The translations under genes were made by a program, and so were the position numbers. A stretch of 64,000 bases of DNA from Deroplatys truncata (Eukaryota; Arthropoda; Insecta; Mantodea; Mantidae): contig CM060988.1 of assembly GCA_030765065.1 (NCBI GenBank), positions 176,369,065 through 176,433,064 on the forward strand, written 5' to 3'. The notes beneath the pieces were generated by a model. That model was not told the DNA's origin. It was given only the letters and a program-made list of their open reading frames with translations, and searched no databases. Below are positions 30,670 to 41,315 of this stretch, piece after piece (position 1 is the first letter of the stretch; every line of letters starts with the position of its first letter).

Positions 30670-31090
30670 CGGGTGGGATGGGATGGCTCAGACGGTTACT
30701 ATGTGGCCCGTATTCGGGAGGTCGTGAGTTCAATGGTTTTCTCGGGGGTTTCCCCGGGTCGCCAGGCGAATGCTGGGAAGGATCGTTACATCCCCAGAAT
30801 GTCCTGTCCCTCAATGTCATCTCCCTTCTCATTTCACTGCACCCTGCATCTGCATGGGTTGCAAGTGTCGGCGGGAGGTCTCGGCGAGGGGGCCAGCTGC
30901 ACCAGCCAGCACCCGGAAAGTTCAAATCTGTAAATGGTAGGGTCCCTGCTCTCTGCCTATCGTGCCACCAGGTCCGGCACCCCTCTGTCTCTTTTCATCT
31001 CAGCCCTCCATCCCGGGGGCGCCCCGTCAGGGGCATAGACCTAAAAGATCTGCGTAGGTGAAGGTGCTAAGTTCCCCTCCTTAACCAGTC
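30670..31090 (+). mobile_element. tRNA-derived SINE, about 420 bp
   Basis: GGGATGGCTCAGACGGTTAC (A box) and GGTCGTGAGTTCAATGG (B box), then TTCCCCGGGTCGCCAGGCGA, ATGCTGGGAAGGAT, TTGCAAGTGTCGGCGGGAG, CTGCACCAGCCAGC, GTTCAAATCTGTAAATGGTA and CTGCGTAGGTGAAGGTGCTA. The same module order occurs at 58048-58575 with about 100 bp more in the middle. It is much more GC-rich than the background. Frames on both strands (30644-30933) are shadows. Mobilisation by a LINE is family knowledge. Confidence 0.82.
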
Positions 31091-31094
31091 CTAT

Positions 31095-31325
31095 CCTAAT
31101 CTACAAAACTGCGACATGACCTTCAAGAAAATCCCATACCCCCAAACTACCCTTTACAAGGAACATTTTTATATATATTTTTTTCAAAAATAGCTCTCAC
31201 GATTTTGATTAAATACAACACATTTAAGATATTACATGAAAAAATAAAAGTTATCTTCTGAATTTTCTGGTAATAGTCCTCCTCATTCTGAATTACGTAA
31301 CTAGTAAAATAACAAAACCCTTCTT
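31095..31325 (-). repeat. ACTTTCTCTACT family, middle fragment
   Basis: TTCAAGAAAATCCCATACCC, AACTACCCTTTACAAGGAAC, GAATTTTCTGGTAATAGTCC. Confidence 0.75.
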
Positions 31326-31436
31326 CTTAAATCAAGCATTAACCTACTGTCCATTCCGCTCTCACATCAATCCAGCGTTTCCTAGCTCGTCCCACTAGTT
31401 TATGTTCAACGATTTGTTTGGGAAACATTTCAGGTG

Positions 31437-32205
31437 GCATTTTTACTTTCTCTACCACGTATTGCATTCCACCCAAAAATTCATACCCAGATTCCACCGG
31501 AAATACATTTTTAATGCCCTCGGAATAAAGTGAACTGTGAACAGCATAACTCAAAAACGAAAATTTGGATAAACACCAAACTTGGTATTTGGATTCAGAA
31601 GATACCTTCTGATGATGCGAAATGAAATTTTCAAGAAAATCCTTCCCCCATCCCGAACTATCCTTTATATTGAACATTTGTCGAAATATTTGATTTTCTA
31701 GAAAATGGGTCTAACGATTTTGATTAAAATACCATATATGAAAGATATTTACATGACAGATAACATGTATATCTTGAATTTTCTGGGAATAGCCTGTGAA
31801 GTCCTCTTCATTCAGAAGGAATTTTGTATAATCTTGTATAACTGGTAAACGTTAAGCGATAGACGTAAACGTACTACACAAGAAATGTAGATCTCTTTAA
31901 AACATACAATATATTTAAAAAACTTATTTTTTGTGGCATCAACCATTTCCGAGATATCCGTTATTAATTCTTCTAAAGTTCTTCGATTTTCTATTATTTC
32001 TTGCTGTCATGGAAACAGTATGGAATTTTAAGGCAGCGTAAAGCGTTCAGTTGTTAAACATTTGACAATCGCTGTTCCCTTTGTATCTATAACGAAATGT
32101 GCAATGCAGCTATTTCTGCAAAAGTTTATTCGCATTAAAATGTAGTAGACAGGAAAATAAACTTTCGAAAGAATAATTTGTATATCCGCTAATAAGCGAT
32201 AGGTC
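31437..32205 (-). repeat. ACTTTCTCTACT family B, near-complete copy
   Basis: Tail TTTTTACTTTCTCTACCACG; head-side AAACATTTGACAATCGCTGT, TTTGTATCTATAACGAAATG, TTTGTATATCCGCTAATAAG. About 35 bp are missing near 31525. Confidence 0.87.
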
Positions 32206-32666
32206 AGCATAGAGGTGTTAGGATATTTGTAATTTCCTCACATGTCTCTTAGCTCTAATCCCTAGAAAAGTAGAGCTAATAAACAGCTCTTAAACACCTG
32301 GTAACAGTCCCAGCCCCCATTAAAGTGTGGATTACTCTGTCCGTTATTAACACCTATAATATGGGAGAACTTAACAAAGAGCAGGGACTCTCCAGTCGTA
32401 TAACGACTTCTCCTGTTACAGATGTAATTTGGGTGCGAGGCATCAAGAAGATTATAATTATAAAGTTAGATTAATTCAAGTGAACATTTAAAACTTTTAA
32501 ACTTCCTTAATTTGGAGCTCATTTCGGTTAATGGGGCATCCTAGGTACCGACAGATTCTAGATCCCCTTCAGAAGTGAATTTAAATGTGTATGCAAATTA
32601 TCTCCATGAGATAACACCGTCTTTTTATGGCAGCAAGACAGAACTACGTTTAGTTTGTAACCATAT
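32206..32666. other. Unassigned segment
   Basis: No recognised coding or repeat feature. Confidence 0.4.
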
Positions 32667-32816
32667 TTTTATTATCTCTACCACTATAGTAGGTTGAGGA
32701 AGTACTGCATTCTATAAAAAAAAAAAAAAAAAAAAAAACAGCTCCAAACCAAGATTTCACCGAAAGTGCGTGTTTTCAGACCCCTAGAAACTTCACTAAA
32801 GTATTTTTAGAATAAA

Positions 32817-32867
<51 letters not shown>

Positions 32868-33105
32868 TGTGAACAGCATAACTCAAATACGAAATGTTGC
32901 ATAAATACCAACTTTCGTACTTAAGTTCAGTATCCTCCAAGGATGCGACAAGAGTATTTTCAATAAAATTTCACTCCCGAAACTACCCTTTGCATGGAAC
33001 ATTTTTTGAAATTTTTTACTTTCTCAAAAATGGACCTGAACATTTTGATTAAAATGCCATATATTCAAAATATTTACATGACTAATAAAATACGAATTTC
33101 ATTAT
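32667..33105 (-). repeat. ACTTTCTCTACT family, diverged copy with poly-A and (GT)n
   Basis: TTTTTATTATCTCTACCACT tail, A-run at 32718-32739, (GT)n at 32818-32866, then TGAACAGCATAACTCAAATA and AACTACCCTTTGCATGGAAC. Confidence 0.8.
32818..32866 (-). repeat. (GT)n microsatellite, about 24 units
   Basis: Pure GT run at the same family position as the CA tracts of other copies (18373-18402, 3915-3942, 44104-44118). Confidence 0.95.
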
Positions 33106-33114
33106 ATATATATA

Positions 33115-33634
33115 CCGGTTGCATTTTTCCTGTCCGCGTCCTCGGCGCTCATTGTCGTCTGCCGCTATCATAGAAAGGCGCGGGTGAACCATAAACATTT
33201 TTAAAACTACTTTTAAAGGTTTTACTTAACTTTATGAAAGTGTGTTTGAGGACAAAAGTATTAGTAGAAATTTGTGGCCTTCTCAATTCCCCGACCTAAC
33301 CTCCTGCCATTTCTATCTCTGGGTTAACTTAAAACAAAGCGTATAAGACAAACCCACACACCCTGGAAGAATTAAAACAAAATATCCGCCAGGAAATTGT
33401 CAGCATTTCTCAACGTGAACTACGGCGAGTGATGGATAGTTTCCTAAAGAGGTAGCAAAAAATGTATGGGCAACGACGGTGGCCAGTTTCAGCATCTCAT
33501 TTCATAAAGTTGGCAAGTAAAGCCTTTAAAAGTACTTTTAAAAATGTTGTATCGTTTCATCCGCGCCTTTCTGTGATAGCGGCAGGCGGCAACGAGCGCC
33601 AAGGACGCGGACAGGATAAATATCGTTCAGCCGG
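33115..33634 (+). mobile_element. Long-TIR Tc1/mariner-superfamily derivative, about 520 bp
   Basis: The two ends are long inverted repeats: CCTGTCCGCGTCCTCGGCGC, CTGCCGCTATCA and GAAAGGCGCGGGTGAA on the left (33115-33240) match the reverse complement of 33515-33634, including ACATTTTTAAAA and CTTTTAAAGG further in. Between them on + lies a decayed transposase C-terminus: CHFYLWVNLKQSV (third catalytic region, His in place of the usual Asp), then remnants equivalent to LEELKQNIRQEI and SFLKRCQ with frameshifts. Same lineage as 22335 and 63112. The insertion site abuts a TA-rich microsatellite, so the target duplication is ambiguous. Confidence 0.82.
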
Positions 33635-33774
33635 TTTGTAGTTTTTTGGCTCTGTCTGTATATGTGTATATGTTGAATTTCACTAATATGTGATAAAATA
33701 AATTTCCCGTTGCCTGTCTATGGAAACGATGAGAATTTCACTAATTAATGTATATGTACATCGTGTTTAATAAA
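33635..33774. other. Unassigned spacer
   Basis: Two similar AATTTCACTAAT segments (about 33676 and 33734); nothing else recognised. Confidence 0.4.
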
Positions 33775-34009
33775 TGTTTAAAAAGTATATGGTATTTTAT
33801 TAAAACTCGATACAGTTTTTGAGAAAATAAACGAGGAAAAAGTTCCATGTAAAGGGTAGTTTGGGGAGGAGAGATTTTCTTGAAAATTTTCGTATAGCAT
33901 ATTTGGAAGATAATGAAGTTATATCCCAAGTTTGGTATTTATGCAACATTTCGTTTTTGAGTTACGCTGTTCACAAACGAACACATACACGAAAGTTTTT
34001 ATACTTTTA
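33775..34009 (+). repeat. ACTTTCTCTACT family, middle fragment
   Basis: GTTCCATGTAAAGGGTAGTT, GATTTTCTTGAAAATTTTCG, CGTTTTTGAGTTACGCTGTT. It meets a minus copy tail to tail. Confidence 0.8.
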
Positions 34010-34909
34010 CTTTCTCTACTACGTATAGTAAGTAGGGGAAGTATTGTATTCCACCCAAAAATTCGATACCGAGAGTTCACCGGAAATATATGTTTTGAGA
34101 CCCCCTGAATCCAAAAAAAGCATTTTTGGAAACGTCCGTGTGTGTGTCTGTGAACAGCATAACTCAGAAACGAACAGTTGGATAAACACCAAACTTGGTA
34201 TTTAGGTTCAGTATCTTCCAGAGATGCGACACGAAGCTTTTTAAGAAAATCCCCCACCCCAGATTACCCTTTACATGGAAGATTTTTCGAAAATTTTAAT
34301 TTTCTCAAAAATGGCTCTAACGATTTTGATTAAAATATCATATGTTTAAGATATTTTCATGACAAATAAAATGTATATCTCGAATTTCCTGGGAATGTCT
34401 CCAAAAGTATTCTTCATTGTGAATGACTTTTGCATAACTGGTAAACCAAAAGAGATAGACAAAATTTTACTACACAAAAATTAAGATCGCGTTAAAATAC
34501 ACAATTTATGTCCTATACATTCTTTTGTTGAGTGAACCAGTTTCGAGATATTGCTTGTTATTCCCTTAAATTTCTCAATAGTTGTTTTCTTATTTTTTTG
34601 TCTTGGATATGCAAAGAGTATTAATCTGTGGCAAAGGGAATGGTGCTGCACCTAGCAACCAGCTATTAAGAGATATGTCTATGCTTAAAGGCTACTGTAT
34701 TTCTATATGGCCCTTGCAAATACAAAACAAGGGGAACATAGGTCGCCTTAAGCGAGTCAAATATTTTTAGAACTGGTTGCTATGTGTAAAACGTAATTCT
34801 CTTTGCAAATATTTCTGCAAATGTTTATCTCGATTAATATGAAATAGTTGGAGAATAAGAGTTTGTACAAGAGTAGAGAAAGTCATGTGAGTGTAACACA
34901 TCAGATTTA
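34010..34909 (-). repeat. ACTTTCTCTACT family, complete copy
   Basis: Tail CTTTTACTTTCTCTACTACG; head AGTAGAGAAAGTCATGTGAG then TGTAACACATCAGATTT. Perfect 12-bp motif at both ends. A variant internal block (CTTGGATATGCAAAGAGTAT to TTGCAAATACAAAACAAGG) is shared with 52127-52255 and 60953-61065. Confidence 0.93.
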
Positions 34910-34992
34910 TTTATTCAGGGGGCCTCAAATCATGCATTTCCTGTGAAATCACGATATCGATGCCATACTTCCTCTACTACTAGCTACCTACA
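34910..34992 (+). repeat. ACTTTCTCTACT family, tail fragment
   Basis: TTCAGGGGGCCTCAAATCAT, TCCTGTGAAATCACGATATC, head to head with the previous copy's head end. Confidence 0.75.
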
Positions 34993-35544
34993 CCGTTGAT
35001 GCAATTCTCAGCACTGGCTATTACCGAACTTAGCCAGCAACGCTGGATGCATATTTCCATAGAAATCAGCTTGACACCAAATTACCTGGGTACGACAGAT
35101 GGACGCAGTTCCGCTCTCGCGATCACAGCCAGATAACTTGAAGAGATAAGCCAAAGCAATATCAATGCTCTCCGTCTGGAAAGTCTCTCTGATGTCTGCA
35201 ACAACCCCGAGAACGCTACACTGCATGTGAAAAGGCAATTCGCATACATATATACATGCACGCCACATTAGCCTGTATGGGCTCATTTTTCCTTCATTTC
35301 TGTGTAGCTGTCATCCATTCACATGAGTAACGCGGGTAATGAATGTGAAAAACGTTGGTACGAGTCCCTCAAGCGAATGTCTCCGCTACTGATTCCGCAT
35401 GCCCCGTACTCACCTCACATTCCATTCTCTCTTTGTGCGTGTGTGTCTCGTTATTGAACATAAAATCCGGCCGTTTTTATAAATGCATGCGTTTCACTTG
35501 ATTGTGAAAAAACCGCTAAAACAAATGTTTGAAACTTTTTTTTA
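34993..35544. other. Unassigned segment with a 92-residue minus-strand frame
   Basis: About 35000-35290 is less AT-rich and open on - (35286 to 35008), containing IDIALAYLFKLSGCDRESG and ADFYGNMHPALLAKFG. I do not recognise it. It could be an exon or element fragment; splice sites were not convincing. Confidence 0.3.
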
Positions 35545-36487
35545 CCGCTTACTTACGATAGGTAGAGGAAATATTGTAATCAGCCCAAAAATCCGTTATC
35601 GAGATCCCGCCTGATACCCTCTCCTTCCAACCAAACTACGTTTTACACGGATAAATGTTCGTTATTTTCTCAAAAAAGTATATAAATATTTTGATTGACC
35701 CTTTATAGTCTGGTGTACCACATGTAATAAAAAGTGTTTTGAGACACCCTAAATAAAAAAAAAAGTATTTTTATAAAAATGCTCGGTGTGTTCATGTGTG
35801 AATAGCATAACTCAGAAACGGAAATTCAGATAAATGCCAAACTTGGTACTTAAGCTCAATGCCTTCCAAAGATGCGACATAAAGATGTAAAACTACCCTT
35901 TACACAGAACATTCTTCAACATTTTTGATTTTTTCAAAAATGGCTATAACGATTTTGATTAAAATAACACACATTAAACGTATTTACATAACAATTAAAA
36001 TATATATCTTGAATTTTCTGGGAATAGCCTGTGAAGTCCTCTTCATTCGGAAGGGATTTTGTATAATATCGTATAAATGGTAAACGTTAAGCGATAGACG
36101 AAAAAGTAGTACACATAAAATGTAGATCTCTTTAAAACACAAAAATTATTCCAAATGACAGTTTTTGTTATATGAGCCATTTCCGAGATATCCGTTATTA
36201 ATGGTTCGCATTGTTCAACATTTTCGTCTTTCTTTTAAAGTCCTGTCAACATTCAGTTGTTTCTCGCGATTGCATGGAAACAGTATGGTATTTTAAGGCC
36301 AGTGTATAGCTTCCAGTTGTTAAACATTTGACTATCGATATCCCCTTTATATCCATAACAAAATGTGTAATGAGGCTATTTCTGCAAAGATATATTTGGA
36401 TTAAAATGAAGTAGATAGACAAACTTTGGTAAGAATAATTTTTACATAGTAATAAACGATAAGAGGATAGAGCAAGTCATCAGATTT
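35545..36487 (-). repeat. ACTTTCTCTACT family B, near-complete copy
   Basis: Degraded tail (CCGCTTACTTACGATAGGTA), tail duplication near 35720-35760, then GGAATAGCCTGTGAAGTCCT, TTTCTCGCGATTGCATGGAA and a head remnant AGAGCAAGTCATCAGATT. Confidence 0.82.
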
Positions 36488-36612
36488 CCTAAAAATGCTA
36501 TTTTTGTGTAAGAGACCTCAAAATACATTTTCCGTTGTAATCTCGACGTCGGATTTTTGAGTGGAATACAATACTTCCTCTATTTACTTTAAGTACAAAC
36601 TACAGAAAGCAG
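36488..36612 (+). repeat. ACTTTCTCTACT family, tail fragment
   Basis: CCTAAAAATGCTATTTTTGT, GAGACCTCAAAATACATTTT, GAGTGGAATACAATACTTCC. Confidence 0.75.
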
Positions 36613-36994
36613 TATGACTTTCTTCTATGTCTATAATAGTAAAAACATTAAAAGCATATGGCAGTGATATGCGTAGCCTGCAAAAAAAAAGCAAAAGAGA
36701 TGGGTAGGTTAAGTTGGCTGCAATAAATACCGACTTCTCAGGCTTTAAATACTAAATTTACAATATATAATTTCTTACCTTAGATGCTAAGAAATGGTCA
36801 AAGGAGTTGATTCATACCTGAAAATAAAACGAGAAAAAAATCAATTAAAAACATACATGAATAAAACATGAATAGTAATAATAAAACACGCGTCTTAAGT
36901 GAAAATCTGTCTACTGATTCCACAAAAATAACAAGCACAACCGACTGAAAGACGTTCAGAGAAACATTTAGGTTTTCCATAAACTCTAATTTTA
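36613..36994. other. Unassigned segment
   Basis: AT-rich; no recognised feature. Confidence 0.4.
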
Positions 36995-37325
36995 CCTTCT
37001 CTGTGGTCCCTTATCTATAGTAGAGAAATTGTCTTCATAGGAAATATGTTTTGAAGTTCATCGAATAAAAAAAAGAGAAAATATAACCGTGTGCTTCTTA
37101 GAAAGCTATTACTCAAAAACGAAATTTGGATAAATACCATACCTGGTATTTAAGGTCAGCATCTTCCCAAAATGCGACACGAAATTTTCAAGAGAATAAC
37201 CCCCTCTCAGGCAGTCCTTTACAAGGAAAACTTTTCATTAGTTTTTATTTACTCAATAGGTGCATTAAGTTTTTTTATTAAAATACCATATATTTAATAT
37301 ATTTGTTTTATATATACTTTTGTGG
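36995..37325 (-). repeat. ACTTTCTCTACT family, diverged tail fragment
   Basis: TTTTACCTTCTCTGTGGTCC, CTCAAAAACGAAATTTGGAT, ATGCGACACGAAATTTTCAA, AGTCCTTTACAAGGAAAAC. Confidence 0.7.
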
Positions 37326-37785
37326 ATTTAAAATTCTTGATATTAACAAACCAGTTGTGTAGCATTAAAGTTATAAGTATTTAAAAACAAAGTCAAACAA
37401 TACAGAAACAAAAACGAAATTTTAACACTTTCTGGCAAATTTTATAGATACTTTGCCTTAAAGTAAAATACTCTAAGCAGAATTTCGATTGTTACACGAT
37501 CTACGTCGAGTACACGAAAACAGCCGATGCGTTTGGTTTCTTATTTTGTTTTTCTTTTTTTAACGTTGCCAGAAGCTACTTATCATATGCGTTCATGATA
37601 AGGAAGAATGGAAACACCACCTGAGTGGCTGGAACACATGTTTCTCATCAAAGGTCCACACTAGCCCCAAGATGAGTCCGTCTCGTATTGGTTTGATGTC
37701 ACATTAACCTCATTAACCTATGAATACAGGTCGGTTTCAGGCGAAGGAGCGAAGGAAAAGGTGAGAGTAAAACAAACACTAACCG
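37326..37785. other. Unassigned segment
   Basis: No recognised feature. Confidence 0.4.
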
Positions 37786-38185
37786 AGCGAGATGGCTCCG
37801 TGTGAGGTTCGATTTCTGGGGGTCCTCAGGTTCGTTCACTTTGGCCTTGGGTATTTCGAGCTTTTCCCTGGTCGACGGGCGTTTTCTGAAGTGGTTTCTC
37901 ATCTACCACAGTTTCCTTTACAAAATGTTCTTTTCATTCTGTTTCCTTCTCATCTTCAAGTGTGTTTCTAGGCTTCGTGGTGAACGGCAGTATCGGACAG
38001 TTTGCGCGGATGCTTGCTGAAAGGAAACAATATTCACCGTATGCATTAGAGGGTTCATTGCTCTGGGCAGCTTCAATTGTGTACGGGTGAAATACCGTAC
38101 ACTTCTATGGGCCTGTAGCCTCCTGTGGTTCCTTCACTTCATCCTTTCCTCCTGGAGAGTAGTAGCTGCAATAAATCTCGCAGTG
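37786..38185 (+). mobile_element. SINE-like element, family 2 (copy 1)
   Basis: CGAGCGAGATGGCTCCGTGT head (A-box-like), TGAGGTTCGATTTCTGG (B-box-like), then CTTCTCATCTTCAAGTGTGT, TTCTAGGCTTCGTGGTGAAC, GTATCGGACAGTTTGCGCGG and GCCTGTAGCCTCCTGTGGTT. It matches 55815-56290 in order, with about 80 bp fewer in the second half. Confidence 0.7.
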
Positions 38186-39119
38186 CGCGATATATCCTAT
38201 ACCCAAAGACAAGCAGTCAGTAAAGTGCTAGAAGCAGATAAGGGGCGTGGCAGAGGCGGTTTAATATTTCCTTGGCAACATAAACCACTGCACATTATAT
38301 CGGCACGATTCCATGCACCCGACTGTACATCCCTCCATCACGTATCTTTCTGCGTAATGGAAAGCCGTTTTTTGAGTGCAGAATCCGCTCTTTTCAGCAA
38401 GACCTCTTAAGTCATTTCGTCTGCGGTTGCACATTAATCTGTTGGCCGATCTCACGACACTTGTTCGTGTGCCAGCAACTTTATTAACCGTAACGAATGT
38501 GCTCTTCCAATTTGTTAGAGCGCTAACTGCATCCTCTCAAAGTGGAAACACACCGCAAAGCTCCACTTTCAACTTTTTGTGCCGTTAATGTTGATGTCAA
38601 CTGCACGCTGTCTTCGCTTTAACGCTGTGGACTGTCCTTTTCTCTACTGGAAAATATTAAATGAGAGGTTTGGAGGCAAGGAGTTAAAAAAATCAACACC
38701 CTCCAAGACAGAAACGCGCTGCGGGCGACAAAAGTTTACAACTCAATACGGTGAAAACCACTTATTGTCAGGCATATAAGCTCACGTCCAACCAGAGAAA
38801 GTTTTGCGGATTTGGATTAGGAATGGAGGGAAATTCCAGCATTGCGGCAAGCCTACTGCCCATATTAAACCCCCGGGAGGAAGGGACGAGGCTAAAAATC
38901 CAGACACGATGCCGGCAGGCGGGGTCACTAACGTTTTCAGACTGAAAATTCGTGGCGGCATCTTCGATGTCCTCCCTATTATCATGATCAGGTTCTGGCA
39001 GAACGTTCCATGAAAGTTCCATGGCACAACCTAATATAATATGATGCTTTTTCAAGAAAGTTCCCACCCAAAACCACTCTTTATACCTATAATTTTTTCA
39101 AGTGGTAAATTGCTATTCG
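38186..39119. other. Unassigned, GC-richer segment
   Basis: Less AT-rich than most of the window, with overlapping short frames on both strands (for example 38087-38410 and 38768-39067). None shows a domain I recognise and none is clearly preferred, so no gene is called. Confidence 0.3.
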
Positions 39120-40025
39120 CTTTTATTTTCTCTACTACTTATCTACATTGAGTAGAGGAAGTATGGAGTACCTAAAAATTTGATACCGAGATTTCACTGG
39201 AAATACGTTTTGAGATACACAGAACCCCCAAAACAATTTTTAGAAAAGGGCAGGTGTGTGTGTGTGTGTGTGTGTGAGTGAGTGAGTGAGTGAGAGAGAC
39301 GAAGATATTCAAGAATTCATTTCCTTAAAAAAAACAGATCACATAAATATTAACCCCATCAAGAATAATACAACAGTACAACTTCAAAATCAGGAATGGA
39401 TCAGTTTTAAAATTGGCAATGAATCATTTTCAAAAGGATAATGTAAATAAAACCTCCATTCCAAGTTACCCTTTACAAGAAAAAAACAATAGTTATTTCT
39501 GTAGCTGTAGTTATAGCTGTAACAATTTTGATTAAAATATCATCTCTTTAAGACATTTTCATGACAAATAAAATGTATATCTTGAATTTTCTGGGAATAG
39601 CTTGTGAAGTCCTCTTCATTCTGAATGACTTTTATATAATTGGTAAACCGTTAGGAACAGACAAATTCTTACTACACAAGAATTGAGATTTTGTTAAAGC
39701 ACAAAATGGTTAAAATAAATAACCTTTTCTGGCGTTAACCGTTTCGGAGATATTATTTGTTATTGGTTTTTATTTCCAAATACTTATACTTTATTCAAGT
39801 GTTAAGCAACTATTCGTTATCGTGACCATGCGAAGAGCATGGGATTTCAAAGCCATGACATAGCGCATGTTTTTATAAATCTGACTATCGCTTTAGCCTG
39901 CTGTATTTTTTACACTTACGACGAAATGTGTAAATGTATAATGAACTTTTACTAACATTAACAAGAAGTAGATAGAAAAATAACATTTTATAAGAATAGT
40001 ATGCAAAAAAATGAGCTTTAAAGTA
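39120..40025 (-). repeat. ACTTTCTCTACT family C, copy with internal disruption
   Basis: Tail TTTTATTTTCTCTACTACTT, (GT)n then (GAGT)n at 39253-39295, a disrupted stretch 39300-39440, then TTACCCTTTACAAGAAAA, GAATAGCTTGTGAAGTCCTC and the subfamily C head region ACATTAACAAGAAGTAGATA. Confidence 0.78.
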
Positions 40026-40033
40026 GGTCATCG

Positions 40034-40035
40034 TA
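40034..40035. repeat. TA target duplication, left (mariner 3)
   Basis: TA precedes CGAGGTCGAGCCAGAAC; the matching TA is at 41297-41298. Confidence 0.75.
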
Positions 40036-41296
40036 CGAGGTCGAGCCAGAACTACCCGACCTGAAGTATATATAGCGGTTGTTTCAAACAAATGACTATG
40101 GTAGAAAGTACCACCCTTATAAAGCTTAAGTTTGACGATGCTACGTTGTTTAGTAATTGTTTGGCAGCCATTAATGGTGAACTCTCTCAGCGCATTTATA
40201 AACATGGATAAAACTGGACATCGTTATGTGATACAATACTTTCATTTGAAAGGTCTTAGTAAAACTAATATTAAAGCTGAGCTAGATTCTACTCTGGGGG
40301 AGTCTGCTCCTTCGAATACAACAGTAAAATATTGGGTGGCAGAATTTAAGCGAGGCCGTACGAGCTGCCAAGACGAACATCGCAGTGGTCGACCACACCA
40401 GAAATTGTAAAGAAAATCCACAAAATGGTATTGGATGACTGTCGACTTAAAGTACGCCAGCTAGCAGACATCGCAGGCATTTCAAAAAGTGCTGTACATC
40501 GCATGCTAACCGAAAATTTAGACATGAGAAAGCAGTGCGCAAGATGGGTGCCGCGTTTACCCACAATGGAACAAAAACAGCATCGTGAGGATGTCGAGTG
40601 TTGGGCGATGCTTCGCTGGAATAAAGCCGAGTTTTTGCGTCGATTCATAACCATGGATGAAATATGGGTCCATCACTTTACATCTGAGACGAAGGAGCAG
40701 TCAAAACAGTGGATTGAAAGGGGAGAATCGGCCCCAAAGAAGGGGAAGACAGTTCCATCTGCAGGCAAGGTCATGACGTCAGTTTTTTTTGGGGGGGGGT
40801 GCGCGTGGAATAATTTTCATTGATTATCTTCAAAAAGGAAAAGCAATCAATGGCGAGTATTATTCGAACTTATTGCAGCGTTTCAGTGATGAAATAAAGC
40901 AAAAACAGCCGCATTCAGCGAAAAAGAAAGTTTTGTTTCATGAAGACAATGCACCAGTTCACACATCCATTATTGCCATGGCCAAAATCAATGAGTTAAA
41001 GTTTGAATTGCCCCCTATTCTCCAGATTTAGCCCCTATGATTATTTTCTGTTTCCAAAGTTGAAGAAATGGCTTGGTGGTAAAAGATTTTGCCAACAATG
41101 ATGAAGTGGAGCTTGCTGTTGATGGCTGTTTTGCAGAACTTGACGGTTCTCACTATAAACAGGGTATCGAAGCTATTGAACATCACTGGGAAAAGTGTAT
41201 CGAGCTGAAAGGAGACTATGTAGAGAAATAAAGATGTTTTTTCTCAAAATTTTTGTGTATTCTTTGTTAGGTCAGGTACTTCTGAGACAGCCTTCC
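40036..41296 (+). mobile_element. Mariner element, near full length (1261 bp)
   Basis: Left end CGAGGTCGAGCCAGAACTAC; the right end reverse-complements to GGAAGGCTGTCTCAGAAGTA, with CCGACCTGA against CTGACCTAA further in, so the inverted repeats are about 29 bp with several mismatches. The length is normal for mariner. The cargo is the least degraded transposase in the window. Confidence 0.87.
40204..41231 (+). pseudogene. Mariner transposase, near-complete but frameshifted
   Basis: N-terminal helix-turn-helix: MDKTGHRYVIQYFHLKGLSK, APSNTTVKYWVAEFKRGRTS, HRSGRP. After a frameshift (about 40396): RQLADIAGISKSAVHRML, ARWVPRLPTMEQ and the first catalytic Asp in ITMDEIWVHHF (about 40651). A run of T then G at 40783-40799 destroys the conserved VFWD strand and shifts the frame. 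Then RGIIFIDYLQKGKAINGEYY, the second Asp in HEDNAPVHTS (about 40940), a small deletion and shift at about 41018, and YSPDLAPYDYFLF with the third Asp. The C-terminus ends GDYVEK plus stop. All three catalytic Asp codons survive, but at least three frame breaks prevent a complete product. DDD positions follow Mos1. Confidence 0.9.
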
Positions 41297-41315
41297 TAAT
41301 TATTCATTTCACTTA

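Noticed and set aside
30644..31061. Protein genes on both strands over the GC-rich segment
   Set aside because: These are frames within a SINE also present at 58048; they are not conserved between the two copies.
32667..33105. Helitron identity of the ACTTTCTCTACT family
   Set aside because: TCTCTACTACGTA resembles the Helitron 5' motif TCTCTACTA, but the other end lacks CTRR with an upstream hairpin, and the motif is inverted near both ends.
38087..39067. Host exon cluster in a GC-richer island
   Set aside because: Overlapping short frames on both strands with no recognised domain and no convincing splice sites.
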